Below are positions 8,443 through 17,981 of a stretch of DNA of 64,000 nt, in pieces. Each line of letters starts with the position of its first letter. The stretch's first letter is position 1. Source of the stretch: Desulfobulbus sp. (GTDB taxonomy: Bacteria; Desulfobacterota; Desulfobulbia; Desulfobulbales; Desulfobulbaceae). Below the pieces are notes generated by a model. That model was not told where the DNA came from, did not search any database, and saw only the letters and a list, made by a program, of their open reading frames with translations. The translations under genes were made by a program, and so were the position numbers. The DNA lies in the NCBI GenBank assembly GCA_009780825.1, contig WQZH01000002.1:186001-250000 (forward strand), given 5' to 3'.

Positions 8443-9864
8443 ATGAAAAGCGAACTCATCAATAAGAGCGTGCTCCTGGCCTTGGTCCTGCTTATCTCGG
8501 CCCTGTTTCTCGGTATGATCAAGCAGTTCCTCCTGCCGATCTTCATGGCCGGCATCTTTGCCGCCATCCTCAGCCCGGCGCACCGCTGGCTGGCCGGCAA
8601 GATCGGCGGCCGGGAAAATCTGGCCTCGCTCCTGGTCATTGTCGGCATCGTCCTGCTGGTGCTGATCCCGCTCTCGCTCCTGATCGGGGTGGTGGTCGGC
8701 CAGGCGATCAGTATCAGCCAGTCGGTCAGCCCCTGGGTCCAGTCCTTTATCCATGAACCAACGGCCATGACCGGCTATCTGGAAAGCATCCCCTACTACA
8801 AGCAGCTCTTTCCCTACCGCGCCCTGATCATCGAGAAGACCGGGCAGGTGGTGGGCAACCTTTCCACCTTTCTGATCAACAGCCTCTCCGCAGTGACCAT
8901 GCAAACGGTCAACGCGGTGTTCAGCAGCGTGATCATGCTCTATGTGATGTTCTACTTCCTGGTGATGGGCGAGGCGCTGCTGATCAAAATCCTCTACTTC
9001 CTGCCGCTGCATGACCACGACGAACGCCGCCTGCTGCACCGCTTCACTTCGGTGACCAAGGCCACCTTGAAAGGCGTGCTGATCATCGGCACCCTCCAGG
9101 GCTGCATCTGCGGCGCGGCCTTTGCCCTGGTCGGCATCCAGGGACCGGTTTTCTGGGGAACGGTGATGGCGGTGACATCGATCATTCCCCTATTCGGCAC
9201 CGCCATCGTCTGGCTGCCGGCTCTGATGATCCTCGCCCTGAAAGGAGAACTGCTCAGCGTGATTATCCTGGCGGTGCTGTGCGGTGCGGTGTCGAGCAAC
9301 CTCGACAATATCCTGCGGCCCCGTCTGGTCGGCAAAGACACCGAAATGCACGACCTGTTCGTGCTCTTCGGCACCTTGGGCGGCATCAGCCTGTTCGGCA
9401 TCCTGGGCATCATCCTCGGCCCGATCATCGCCGCCCTGTTCATCACCATCTGGGAAATCTACGGCAATGCTTTCGCACCCTACCTGCCCGAAGTTGGTCC
9501 CCTGTTCAGAACCAACGGAGGCAGGAAGCAGCCGGAACAATCTCCAGCCGCCCTTCCCGCGCCCCCAGCGGAACCGGCGGGCTGCGCAGAGCAGGAGAAT
9601 GGGGCGGGAACCAGGGAAAACGAGCACAAGAACGATGGCACAGGCGGTTCGGCGCAAAAACAGGCAATCGGTCGCGCAAGGCAACGGCGGCCTGGGATTG
9701 GCGACCGGTTTTGCGCAAATCAAAGAAGGGCGGCAACAATGGGGAACGGCTCCGGCACGCGGCGGCGCGTAACAGAGGGGCATCGGACACGGAAACGGGA
9801 AAGAGGCGGCGGCATTGCCGGCAAACAATGCGGCGTTGGCCATCCCGGACATGGCAACCGGTGA
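8443..9864 (+). CDS. AI-2E family permease (YdiK/PerM type) with an unusual C-terminal tail
   Basis: Residues 1 to about 347 form a normal AI-2E-family membrane protein: FLGMIKQFLLPIFMAGIFA, MLYVMFYFLVMGEALL, the GTLQGCICGAAFALVGI and GPIIAALFITIWEIYG helices. Relatives export autoinducer-2, polyamines or sodium; the substrate cannot be told. From about base 9490 the frame runs on for some 125 residues of Gly/Arg/Gln/Glu-rich, low-complexity sequence with no family counterpart. This suggests that an original stop was lost or that the tail is read from non-coding sequence. The gene starts 75 bases after bioA. Confidence 0.85.
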   Translation: MKSELINKSVLLALVLLISALFLGMIKQFLLPIFMAGIFAAILSPAHRWLAGKIGGRENLASLLVIVGIVLLVLIPLSLLIGVVVGQAISISQSVSPWVQSFIHEPTAMTGYLESIPYYKQLFPYRALIIEKTGQVVGNLSTFLINSLSAVTMQTVNAVFSSVIMLYVMFYFLVMGEALLIKILYFLPLHDHDERRLLHRFTSVTKATLKGVLIIGTLQGCICGAAFALVGIQGPVFWGTVMAVTSIIPLFGTAIVWLPALMILALKGELLSVIILAVLCGAVSSNLDNILRPRLVGKDTEMHDLFVLFGTLGGISLFGILGIILGPIIAALFITIWEIYGNAFAPYLPEVGPLFRTNGGRKQPEQSPAALPAPPAEPAGCAEQENGAGTRENEHKNDGTGGSAQKQAIGRARQRRPGIGDRFCANQRRAATMGNGSGTRRRVTEGHRTRKRERGGGIAGKQCGVGHPGHGNR

Positions 9865-10006
9865 AACTCCGTGTTCCGACATATTTTCCCGGCCCCGGCG
9901 AGGAGCCGTTCTTCCCAGGGAGATCGGAGCGCTCGCCTCATCGATTGCTCCGAATCTCCCGCCGCACCGGTCCGGAAAGGGGCGCTCCGTGCGCCCTAAA
10001 AAAAAT

Positions 10007-10034
10007 CCCCGGACCATTGTACAATGATCCGGGG
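10007..10034 (-). terminator. Intrinsic terminator, expression platform of the cobalamin riboswitch
   Basis: On the minus strand CCCCGGATCATTGT and ACAATGGTCCGGGG form a 14-bp stem with one U-G wobble, followed by A and eight Ts (10005-9998). It lies 57 bases after the aptamer P1 stem, as in transcription-terminating riboswitches. There is no T-run on the plus strand. Confidence 0.85.
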
Positions 10035-10090
10035 AGCCCTGATTTATCCACGTATCGGCACCATCTCCCTAATCCGCGAGAAGAGGTTAT

Positions 10091-10256
10091 CACATTTCAG
10101 GCAGGTATTCTGACTTCCGGATCATCCTCACGTCGCGTCTTCCCAACCTTTCGGCCAGTGACCAATCTGCGGCGGTTGTCCCCGGTTACAGCGGCGGGCC
10201 CGTCTCCGATTCACACGGAGTTCCCCTTTCATCCTCGCAAGGAACCTGAAATATGT
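10091..10256 (-). ncRNA. Cobalamin (B12) riboswitch aptamer
   Basis: Read on the minus strand, the region shows the class's conserved core in order: a P1 strand TTTCAGG, GGGGAACTCCGTGTGAATCG, GGGCCCGCCGCTGTAACCGG, GGTCACTGG with GGGAAG following, then GTCAGAATACCTGCC and the closing P1 strand CCTGAAAT. P1 pairs 10246-10253 with 10094-10101. Cobalamin riboswitches repress B12 transport or synthesis genes when adenosylcobalamin is bound. Here no such gene lies downstream: leftwards comes only the antisense of the permease tail. Confidence 0.9.
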
Positions 10257-10437
10257 TTCATAAAAAACAGATCGATTCATGAAAGTCAAGCCGAATTACA
10301 TCGCCATGGACCACAAGCCGATGGTCGATCATCGTCTCGCTTCGCTCCGAATGGGCAAGGCGGAAGCGACTCGTTGCAACCAGCCTGTGCAACGGGCCGA
10401 GAGTTCTTTTCTTATCCCTTCCTGAGCCCAACTGTTG
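10257..10437. other. Spacer between riboswitch and mltB
   Basis: No gene is seen. The minus-strand promoter of the riboswitch must lie here, but no box could be assigned with confidence. On the plus strand a perfect TATAAT sits at 10438-10443, ten bases before the mltB start, without a clear -35 partner. If used, it would give a nearly leaderless mltB message. Confidence 0.35.
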
Positions 10438-10452
10438 TATAATCGCCCCACC

Positions 10453-11625
10453 ATGGACACCTCTGCCCAATACCTTTGCCTGTTGCCCACCGCTTCCCGC
10501 GCGTGCCGTTTCCTGCTGTTGCTTGCTTGTTTTATCCGATGGCACCGGTTGCTGGTCGCCGCCTGCGCTCTCCCGCTGCTGTTCAGTTGCTCTGGATGCG
10601 CGGCCAGCCGGGTCGCGCCGCCAACCAACCGCCCCGCAGGAGCGGCAACGGATGCGTCGATACTCCGCACCTGCGTGGGCTCCTATCACGCCAAGCAGCT
10701 CACCGGCGATTTCTCCGGCTATGCCAGCCTGCAGCGATTCATCGATCAGATGGTCCGCAAGCACGGCTTTGACCAGGAATATCTGCTGGGGCTGTTTTCC
10801 CAGGCCCGGCGCAAGAACTGGACCCTCAACTACCTCGCCAAGTCGGACCAGGAGCTGAAAGGCCCTCCGGCCCCCGGCGGCTGGACCCGTTACCGGTCTA
10901 AATTCCTCACTGAGCACCGGATCAGCGCCGGCGTCGAATTCGCCCGCCGCCATCGGAGTGCCCTGCAACGTGCCTCCCAGCAATTCGGCGTGCCGGAGGA
11001 GTACATCCTCGGCATCCTGGCGGTGGAGACAACCTTCGGCAGCTACGTCGGCAAGGATCGAGTGATCGATGCCCTGACCACCCTGGGGTTTGATTACGCC
11101 CGGCGCGGCGATTATTTTCGCGATGAACTGGAAAATTTTCTGCTGATGGCGCGCAGCGAAGGGATAGACCCGGCCAAGCCGGTGGGTTCCTTTGCCGGCG
11201 CCATGGGATTGGGGCAGTTCATGCCCGGCAGCTTCCTCCGCTGGGCGGTGGATTTCAACGGTGACGGCCGACGGGATCTGTGGGATGCGGAAGATGCCAT
11301 CGGCAGCATTGCCAACTATTTTGCCCAGCACGGTTGGCAACCAGGCCATCCGGTGGTCACGCCCCTCAAGGCCAACGGTCCGGTCAAACTGGAACCGGGC
11401 CTGACGCCCCAATACACCTTGGCCGCCCTCCAGCGGGCCGGACTGCAACCGGTCCGTCCGTGCAGCAGCGACGGTCCCCTGCGTCTTTTGCTGCTCCGCC
11501 ATGCCGACCACGATCAGTATCTGATCGGGCATCCGAACTTTTACGTCATCACCCGCTACAACAACTCCACCTATTACGCCATGACTGTCCACGAACTGGC
11601 TCTAGCGATCAAGCAGCGGCTGTAG
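10453..11625 (+). CDS. mltB: Lytic murein transglycosylase B
   Basis: 390 residues. Family GH103 enzyme cleaving peptidoglycan glycan strands to 1,6-anhydro ends. After a hydrophobic N-terminus with a possible lipobox CSGC at about residue 50 comes the SLT_2 domain: FARRHRSALQRASQQFGVPEEYILGILAVETTFG (catalytic Glu in VETTFG), GSFAGAMGLGQFMPGSF, DFNGDGRRDLW and ITRYNNSTYYAM near the end. It is expected in the periplasm, probably lipid-anchored to the outer membrane. The N-terminus is longer than usual and no Shine-Dalgarno precedes the ATG, so the start is uncertain. Confidence 0.92.
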   Translation: MDTSAQYLCLLPTASRACRFLLLLACFIRWHRLLVAACALPLLFSCSGCAASRVAPPTNRPAGAATDASILRTCVGSYHAKQLTGDFSGYASLQRFIDQMVRKHGFDQEYLLGLFSQARRKNWTLNYLAKSDQELKGPPAPGGWTRYRSKFLTEHRISAGVEFARRHRSALQRASQQFGVPEEYILGILAVETTFGSYVGKDRVIDALTTLGFDYARRGDYFRDELENFLLMARSEGIDPAKPVGSFAGAMGLGQFMPGSFLRWAVDFNGDGRRDLWDAEDAIGSIANYFAQHGWQPGHPVVTPLKANGPVKLEPGLTPQYTLAALQRAGLQPVRPCSSDGPLRLLLLRHADHDQYLIGHPNFYVITRYNNSTYYAMTVHELALAIKQRL

Positions 11626-11685
11626 GCTCGAACCCAAGAGGAGGCGTTCCGAAAGCCGGTACACCTCTTTTGTTGCTTCGCGGGC

Positions 11686-13311
11686 CTACAGGAACAGGCT
11701 GGCCGCCGCCAGCCCAGCAAGCGACATCGTTATGGCATAGGGCAGGGCAAGCCACACCATGCGGCCGTAGGACAGGCGGATTACCCGGGCCAGGGCCGAG
11801 GTCAGCAGAAAGAGGAAGGCGGCCTGGCCGTTGGGGGTGGCAACGCTGGGAATATTGGTGCCGGTATTGATGGCCACCGCTAGTTTGTCGAGTTGGTCCA
11901 TCAGCCCGCTTGCCTGAGCCGCCGAGGCCTGCGGCAGGGTGGCGAGCACATCGGCGCGGGCCACATGCGGGTCGGTGAGCTTCTGCATCAGTTCCTGTCC
12001 AGACATGCCGATGCCGGGAATGGCGGCCAACAGGTCGACAAAATGGATTTTCGTCTCCGACATATAGATGGTGGCGACGAACACGTTATCGGCAATGGCG
12101 GAAAGCAGGCCGTTGGCGATGTAGTAGGCCGCCAGTTGGGTCCGCCCTGTGAGGCTGAGGACGCAGTTGATCACCGGCGCGAACAGGTGTTGATCGTGGA
12201 TGACGGCGACGATGGCGAAGAAAACCACCAAGAGCGCGGTGAAAGGAAGCGCCTCCCTGAAGGCGCGACCGATCCGCTGCTCTTCGGTGATACCATTGCA
12301 GGCGGTGAGCAACACGATCACCGACAGGCCGATCAGTCCGGCCGTGGCCAGGTGAAAGGCCAGGGCGACGATCAGCCAAATCCCGACCATGGCTTGGATC
12401 ACCAGCATCAAGGTGCCCTTGGCCCCGCGTTTGGCTTCCATCCGCATCTCCGTCTCCAGCAGGTGGGAGCGGATGTGCCCGGGCAGTTCGAAACCATAGG
12501 AAAACCATTTTTTCTTTTCCACCAAGTAGCAGGTGGCCAGCCCGACCGCCAGCACCGGCAGGCTCACCGGCGCTACCTTGAGGAAAAAGGTGGCGAAATG
12601 CCAGCCCATGCTGTTGCCCACCAGCAGATTCTGCGGCTCGCCCACCAAGGTGCATACCCCGCCCAGCGCGGTACCGACCACGCCATGCATCATCAGGTTG
12701 CGGAGAAAGCCGCGGAATTGCCTGAGCGTCTCCTGTTCCTTCTCTTTGAGCACCAGATCGCTGGTCAGGTCATGGGCAGTATCGCTGCCGCCCATGCCGG
12801 AAACATAGCGATGGTAGATGTCATAGAAACCGTAGGCCACGGCAATGAGCACCGCCGTGACCGTGAGGGCGTCGAGGAAGGCGGAGAGAAAGGCGCTGAC
12901 AGAGCAGAACAGCAGAGAGATGGTGTATTTTGACTGGACCTTGACCACGATGCGGGTGAAGGTGAACCGGAGGAAATCCTGCATGAAGAAGATGCCGGCC
13001 ACCATGAAGATCAGCAGCAGAATCACTTCGAAATTGCTCAGCGCTTCCTGAAAGACGGTTTCCGCTTTGGTCATGCCGATGCCAACCGCCTCCAGGGCCA
13101 GCAGGCCGCCGGCAGGAAGAGGGTAGCATTTCAGAGCCATGGCCAGGGTAAAGATGAACTCGCCGATCAGGGCCCAGCCGGCGATGAACGGGCCGTACAG
13201 GTGAAGCAACACGGGATTGGCGATCAAAAAGAGCCAGATGATCAGTTTGTACCAACGCGGGGCATTGCCGAGAAAATTACGGAAAAAGGCAAGAAGATGG
13301 GACCAGAGCAT
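11686..13311 (-). CDS. nhaB: Na+/H+ antiporter NhaB
   Basis: 541 residues. Secondary antiporter exporting Na+ against H+ in the inner membrane. The N-terminus [21 protein letters not shown] is typical of NhaB, and many hydrophobic helices follow, with [23 protein letters not shown] and [16 protein letters not shown] conserved. The ATG at 13311 follows AAGGGG; an in-frame extension further upstream is Arg/Pro-rich and unlikely. It lies 60 bases downstream of mltB, converging with it, and on the same strand as yciH-pyrC, 141 bases away. Confidence 0.95.
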   Translation of the reverse strand: MLWSHLLAFFRNFLGNAPRWYKLIIWLFLIANPVLLHLYGPFIAGWALIGEFIFTLAMALKCYPLPAGGLLALEAVGIGMTKAETVFQEALSNFEVILLLIFMVAGIFFMQDFLRFTFTRIVVKVQSKYTISLLFCSVSAFLSAFLDALTVTAVLIAVAYGFYDIYHRYVSGMGGSDTAHDLTSDLVLKEKEQETLRQFRGFLRNLMMHGVVGTALGGVCTLVGEPQNLLVGNSMGWHFATFFLKVAPVSLPVLAVGLATCYLVEKKKWFSYGFELPGHIRSHLLETEMRMEAKRGAKGTLMLVIQAMVGIWLIVALAFHLATAGLIGLSVIVLLTACNGITEEQRIGRAFREALPFTALLVVFFAIVAVIHDQHLFAPVINCVLSLTGRTQLAAYYIANGLLSAIADNVFVATIYMSETKIHFVDLLAAIPGIGMSGQELMQKLTDPHVARADVLATLPQASAAQASGLMDQLDKLAVAINTGTNIPSVATPNGQAAFLFLLTSALARVIRLSYGRMVWLALPYAITMSLAGLAAASLFL

Positions 13312-13452
13312 AGGGAGCCCCTTTGGAGTGCGAGCTACGGTGAGGATTGCGGGCTGTGGCAGCCGCGACGGGCTGTCGGCTTGATCCGCGCGCCGCATCC
13401 GGCAGAGAAAGCGTTCCGGGCGGCGGAGATGCAAAAGATGCAGACCCGGTAT

Positions 13453-13818
13453 TCAGCCGCCCGCCCGTTTGACGGTGTAGCCAAGCTGTTGCAAGGTGGT
13501 CACCAGGAGATCGCGGTGTTCGCCCTGGATCTCGATAGTCCCCTCTTTGACAGCGCCACCGGCGCCGCACTGTTTTTTCAAACGCCCGGCCAATTCGCGG
13601 AGCTGATCCTGGTTCAGGGCAAGCCCGGTAATCACCGTTACCCCGGCTCCCTTGCGCCCCTTGGTCGCCCGCCCCACCCGGACGATACCGTCCCCCCTGG
13701 GGATGACCGGTTGCGTCTTGCAGGAACAGGCTGCGGTCGGTTGACCGCAGCCTGAACATATCCTGCCTTGTCCGGTGGAATAGACCGGGGCGGAGAATCG
13801 TGCGGTCTTGGTTACCAT
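13453..13818 (-). CDS. yciH: YciH/SUI1-type translation initiation factor
   Basis: 121 residues. An N-terminal cysteine cluster (CSGCGQPTAACSC) is followed by a SUI1/eIF1-like domain (VRVGRATKGRKGAGVTVITG; LKKQCGAGGAVKEGTIEIQG). E. coli YciH resembles eIF1 and influences initiation fidelity. The ATG overlaps the last bases of pyrC (7-base overlap), and an AGGAGGGA site precedes it, so the pair is coupled. Confidence 0.93.
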   Translation of the reverse strand: MVTKTARFSAPVYSTGQGRICSGCGQPTAACSCKTQPVIPRGDGIVRVGRATKGRKGAGVTVITGLALNQDQLRELAGRLKKQCGAGGAVKEGTIEIQGEHRDLLVTTLQQLGYTVKRAGG

Positions 13819-14849
13819 CTTCCCTCCTCTGTGGCAAGTAAAGCCGGGCTGGATGCGACGCTCTTCACCTTCCAACCGATTGTTGTACCGGCAAGAAACA
13901 AAAAAACACCTCCATACTGCTCCGGCACCCGCCAGGCAACCGATTCAAGGTGCATCGTTTTGGCCGGTGGATCGATCCGGTATATGCGGCGGGCATTGGC
14001 CGCAACAAAGGCCGGCAGATGTTCCGGACATCCCGCCTCAACGAACAGCTCCACCAGGGCCGGCAAGGCCACCGGAGCGGAGAATATCCCGGCAGCACAC
14101 CCGAGACACTCTTTTTTATGCCGAGGATGGGGGGCTGAATCAGAACCGAACATGAGGCGGGGATGGCCGCCCAGGACCGCCTGCCGCAGAGCGGCCCGGT
14201 CTCGGGGTTTCTTGGCGATTGGCTTGCAAAACAAATCCGGCCGCAGGAGACCGCCGGCCACATCGTCCAGGGTGAGCAGCAGGTGATGGAGGGTGACCGT
14301 GGCCGCCACGTTGTCGAAACGGTCGAGGAATTCAACCGCTTCGGCGGTGGTGATGTGCTCCATCACCAGCCGCAGCCGGGGAAAGGTCTCGGCCAGCCAT
14401 TGATAGACCTGCAGAAACTCCCGTTCCCGGTCCATGACAAAGCCGCCGGTCTCGCCATGCACCAGCAGCGGAATGTCCAATTCCTCCAGCAGGGCCACGG
14501 TGGCGCCGATGCGGTCGAAATCGCGCACCCCGGCTTCGCTCTGGGTCGTGATCCCGGCCGGATAGAGCTTGACGCCGATGATCTCGTCTTGGGCCTCGAT
14601 CAACTCTTCCCGGCTGTAGTCACGAAAAAACAGGGTCATGTAGGGAACAAAGGCTTCGCCGCCGCAGGCCTCGATGAGGGCGGCCCGATAGGAGCGCGCC
14701 TGATCCAGGGTATTCACCGGCTGCACCAGGTTGGGCATGATCACGCCGCCGGCGAAATGGGCGGCGCTGCAAGGCGCGACCAGGCGGAGCATCTCGCCTT
14801 CGCGCAGATGCAGGTGCATGTCGAGCGGGCTGTCGAGGGTCAGATCCAT
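13812..14849 (-). CDS. pyrC: Dihydroorotase (class II)
   Basis: 345 residues, near E. coli PyrC (348). Zinc amidohydrolase closing carbamoyl-aspartate to dihydroorotate in pyrimidine synthesis. The metal motif HLHLREG is at about residues 12-18. The carboxylated-Lys block IGVKLYPAG, VHGE, MEHITTAEAVEFL, TVTLHHLLLT and FGSDSAPHP are present. The ATG at 14849 gives the standard N-terminus DLTLDSPLDMHLHLREG. It precedes yciH and nhaB on the same strand. Confidence 0.96.
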   Translation of the reverse strand: MDLTLDSPLDMHLHLREGEMLRLVAPCSAAHFAGGVIMPNLVQPVNTLDQARSYRAALIEACGGEAFVPYMTLFFRDYSREELIEAQDEIIGVKLYPAGITTQSEAGVRDFDRIGATVALLEELDIPLLVHGETGGFVMDREREFLQVYQWLAETFPRLRLVMEHITTAEAVEFLDRFDNVAATVTLHHLLLTLDDVAGGLLRPDLFCKPIAKKPRDRAALRQAVLGGHPRLMFGSDSAPHPRHKKECLGCAAGIFSAPVALPALVELFVEAGCPEHLPAFVAANARRIYRIDPPAKTMHLESVAWRVPEQYGGVFLFLAGTTIGWKVKSVASSPALLATEEGRW

Positions 14850-14993
14850 ATCGTGATTCGCGCTCTGTTCGCGCTTTCGGTTTAAGAAGCCACCCTGACC
14901 GTTGCCAGGGGCGATGCCAGTTCGCACCTCTCTCCTTGACGCAGAAAAATCAGAATCCATGCACAATGGCTGGTGGCGGCGGATTGCGGAGCG

Positions 14994-15701
14994 CTACTTG
15001 CCGGTCGAGTCGGGAACGATTTTCAAATCCGCGACCGTCACCGAATCCATCAGCGTATGCAGAAACGGCATGTATTCCTGAAGATTTCCTCGGCTGCGGG
15101 CCGCCAAGGTCAATATGAGCATCGCATCGTTATGCCTGCAATACGCTTTTGCCTGGACAGGAAACGGCGCGGCTTCGAGAGGAGCGTGCAGCAAGCGGAC
15201 GGCAAACCGCATCCTGTGCAGCTTTTTCGGATACTTGATTATAGTGACATTTTTTTCCGCCTTGTCCAAGGCATTGTTGCCGGACGCGGCGCTTTGCGCG
15301 GCCAGACTGCTGGCTGCCGTCTCAAGGTCCATGCCTTGGGGCAGAAAAGCCGTTTCCAGATAGAGAATGGCAACCGCTGTCTGGGCAGACTTCCCGCACA
15401 GAGCGTAAAGAACGCACAGATTCCGCTCTTCCGCGACTGGCCAGTCAAGGCTGATGCCGTCAAGGGGCGGCATCGTGAACGAGGCGGTTCCCCTCGCGCA
15501 CATGGTGCCGAAATAACGGCCATACAAATCCGAAATCACTGCGCAGGCACCGGACTTCGATGCGGAGGCCGTTATGGACTCAATCGCGATAGACTGGGAA
15601 CTGAGGCCAAACAAAAACGTTACGGACAGAAACAGCAGGGGCAGCCATTTTTGTATACGCACACCTGTATTCTCTTTGCGCCGCCATTTCGTACCATCCA
15701 C
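14994..15701 (-). CDS. Secreted protein of unknown family
   Basis: 235 residues from a GTG start (15701) preceded by GAGGAG. The N-terminus KWLPLLFLSVTFLFGLSSQSIAIES is a Sec signal peptide. The mature part has six cysteines (CAVIS, TMCARG, LCVLYALCGK, AKAYCRH) and no recognised domain; disulfides in the periplasm are plausible. It lies 144 bases upstream of pyrC on the same strand, and a repeat element lies just beyond its start. Confidence 0.65.
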   Translation of the reverse strand: MDGTKWRRKENTGVRIQKWLPLLFLSVTFLFGLSSQSIAIESITASASKSGACAVISDLYGRYFGTMCARGTASFTMPPLDGISLDWPVAEERNLCVLYALCGKSAQTAVAILYLETAFLPQGMDLETAASSLAAQSAASGNNALDKAEKNVTIIKYPKKLHRMRFAVRLLHAPLEAAPFPVQAKAYCRHNDAMLILTLAARSRGNLQEYMPFLHTLMDSVTVADLKIVPDSTGK

Positions 15702-15765
15702 GGTGCGGTTAACTCCTCAGCATATTAATACGGTCATTAATCACCGAACAACAAGTCCTTGTTTC

Positions 15766-15858
15766 GTCATTTCGACCGCAGGGAGAAATCTCCTTGGCTT
15801 GCGCGAGAACTTACGGAAATATTTATAGATTTCTCCTCGCTGTGCTCGTCGAAATGAC
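15766..15858. repeat. Palindromic repeat element (MITE/REP-like)
   Basis: Perfect 11-bp outer arms GTCATTTCGAC (15766-15776) and GTCGAAATGAC (15848-15858). Inside them a second pair is GGAGAAATCT (15782-15791) and AGATTTCTCC (15827-15836). The motif 'gtcatttcgaccg...gggagaaatct' is a known type of short dispersed repeat seen in many bacterial genomes. It lies between the 5' ends of the secreted protein gene and the 3' end of radA. Confidence 0.8.
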
Positions 15859-15936
15859 AGAAAAAACTCTGGTCAGTGTTCGGTGCATAACGTACTCATG
15901 AATAGCCTTCTTATTGCGCATCAGAGCGTCACAGCG

Positions 15937-17301
15937 CTAAAACAGGTGTTCGGCCAGTTCGGCCACGGTGCGTACCGGCACCAGCCGCATGCCTGCTTGC
16001 TTTTTGCCTTGCAACTGCCGGGCCGAGGATTCAGGCATGAAAAAAACGGTGAAGCCCAACCGCCCGGCCTCGCGCAGCCGCATCTCCATCTGGCCCACAG
16101 CCCGGATCTCGCCGGCTAGTCCGACCTCGCCGCACACCGCCGTGGCCGGATCGATGGGCTTTTCGAAATAACTGGAGAGCAGCGCCGCCACCACGCCCAG
16201 GTCAAGCGCCGGTTCAACGATCCTGATGCCGCCGGCAATGTTGAGGAAGATGTCGTGGTCAAACAAAGTGATGCCCAGTTTTTTTTCCAACACCGCAGTG
16301 AGCAGCGCCAATCGCTGCGGATCGGCACCGATGGCTGTCCGCCGGGCCGTGCCCAGGCTGGAACGGCTGACCAGAGCTTGGACCTCGACCAGAATCGGCC
16401 TGGTGCCTTCGACGCAGGGCAGGACCACCGAACCCGGCACATTCACCGGCCGTTCGGCCAAAAAGAGCGCCGAGGGGTTATCGACCTCGGTCAGCCCGCT
16501 TTCCTGCATCTCGAACACACCGATCTCGTTGGTCGAGCCGAAGCGGTTTTTCACCGTGCGCAGGATACGAAACACCTGGCCGCGGTCCCCCTCGAAATAG
16601 AGCACGGTGTCGACCATGTGCTCCAGGACCCGGGGCCCGGCAATGGCGCCGTCCTTGGTGACATGGCCGACCAGCAGGACCGGCAGATGGCTCGACTTGG
16701 CCAGGGCCAGCAGCCGGGCCGTGACTTCGCGCACCTGAGTGACCGAACCCGGCGCCGAGCCCACCTCCTCGCTGTACATGGTCTGAATGGAATCCACCGC
16801 CAGCAGCGCCGGCCGCATGGAGCCGGCCAGATCGATCATGGCCTCGACGCAGTTCTCGGTGGAGAGAAAAATGGCCTCGTCCCTGATCTTGAGCCGGTTG
16901 GCCCGCATCCGGATCTGGCGCAGGGATTCCTCTCCGGTGAGATAGAGCGCTTGCAGACCCTTGGCCGCCAGCGAAGCGAGCAGTTGCAGGATCAGGGTAG
17001 ATTTGCCGATCCCGGGATCGCCGCCGATCAGCACCAGGGAGCCGGGCACGATGCCGCCCCCCAGTACCCGGTCCATCTCGGCGATGCCGGTCACTAGACG
17101 GAGGCACTCCTCTTCGCCGGCCGTGGCCAGAAGCTGGGCAGGCGCAGGCGTACGGCCTGATCGGGCCGCAGGCTGCCGGCGCTGTTCGCTCAGACTGTCC
17201 CAGGCGCCGCAGTCAGGGCAGCGGCCGAGCCACTTGCGGCTGGCAAAACCACACTGGCCGCAGGCAAAGAGCAGGAGCGCGTCTTTTTTCGATGGTTGCA
17301 T
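15937..17301 (-). CDS. radA: DNA repair protein RadA
   Basis: 454 residues. RecA-like ATPase that promotes branch migration in recombination. An N-terminal zinc finger (CGQCGFASRKWLGRCPDC) is followed by Walker A GGDPGIGKST, the RadA signature KNRFGSTNEIGVFEM and a C-terminal Lon-protease-like domain (LNIAGGIRIVEPALDLGVVAALLSS). Full length with all motifs. ATG at 17301. It reads away from the thioesterase-pyruvate kinase side. Confidence 0.97.
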   Translation of the reverse strand: MQPSKKDALLLFACGQCGFASRKWLGRCPDCGAWDSLSEQRRQPAARSGRTPAPAQLLATAGEEECLRLVTGIAEMDRVLGGGIVPGSLVLIGGDPGIGKSTLILQLLASLAAKGLQALYLTGEESLRQIRMRANRLKIRDEAIFLSTENCVEAMIDLAGSMRPALLAVDSIQTMYSEEVGSAPGSVTQVREVTARLLALAKSSHLPVLLVGHVTKDGAIAGPRVLEHMVDTVLYFEGDRGQVFRILRTVKNRFGSTNEIGVFEMQESGLTEVDNPSALFLAERPVNVPGSVVLPCVEGTRPILVEVQALVSRSSLGTARRTAIGADPQRLALLTAVLEKKLGITLFDHDIFLNIAGGIRIVEPALDLGVVAALLSSYFEKPIDPATAVCGEVGLAGEIRAVGQMEMRLREAGRLGFTVFFMPESSARQLQGKKQAGMRLVPVRTVAELAEHLF

Positions 17302-17505
17302 GGGCGATCCGGCGGTTCAGGAACACGGGTGCGACATCCGTTGGGTTGCCGCATTTTCTTGTGGCATTCCGGCGATGAATTTTTATGATAGTTTTATACA
17401 ATGCGCCATGACCGGGTGCAAGCTGTTCGCCGGCGGTTCCGGCCGTCCCTTCGTTGCCAAGAGCAGCTGCGCCGCATTCCGGCCCCATCGTCCAGGAGCA
17501 CGACC

Positions 17506-17919
17506 ATGCACTATGTGACCACCAAAATCTGCCGCGCCAGTGAAATCGGCATCAACGGCAATCTCTTCGGCGGAACCATGCTGTCCTGGCTGGATGAGAC
17601 CGGGGCGGCCTTTGTTGGGTATCTCTGCCGCTCCCCAGCTCTGGTCACCTTGAAAATGGAGGAAGTCCTGTTCCGGCGGCCGGTCAAGATCAGTCACCAT
17701 GTCCGCATCTACGCCTGTGCGCGTCACGTCGGCACCTCTTCCCTGGCCGTTGACGTCGAGGCCCGGCGATTCGATTTTGAGCAGGATTTGGAGGAGCTGG
17801 TCTTTTCGACCAGGATCATTTATGTCAAGATCGATGGCGCGGGCAACCCGACACCGATCGACGGTCGGTTACGCGCCTTGATCGAGCAATCCCTGGATGG
17901 CTCTGTCCGGCCCTCCTGA
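17506..17919 (+). CDS. Acyl-CoA thioesterase (hotdog fold)
   Basis: 137 residues. AGGAG (17494-17498) fixes the ATG at 17506. Hotdog-domain features are INGNLFGGTMLSWLDETGA (the Asn and Asp/Glu positions of acyl-CoA hydrolases) and a following beta-sheet, LVTLKMEEVLFRRPVKISHHV. Such enzymes hydrolyse acyl-CoA esters in the cytoplasm; the chain length cannot be read. It lies 191 bases before pyruvate kinase. Confidence 0.85.
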   Translation: MHYVTTKICRASEIGINGNLFGGTMLSWLDETGAAFVGYLCRSPALVTLKMEEVLFRRPVKISHHVRIYACARHVGTSSLAVDVEARRFDFEQDLEELVFSTRIIYVKIDGAGNPTPIDGRLRALIEQSLDGSVRPS

Positions 17920-17981
17920 GTCGCACGGGCAGTCTCTCCCGCAGCTTTTTGAGCATCGGCCTCGTTGCCCACGAACATCGT

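Noticed and set aside
9190..10017. 275-residue minus-strand frame downstream of the cobalamin riboswitch
   Set aside because: Considered as the riboswitch target, but its start lies on the terminator, its sequence is Pro/Arg/Cys-rich without helices or motifs, and its 3' part is antisense to permease helices.
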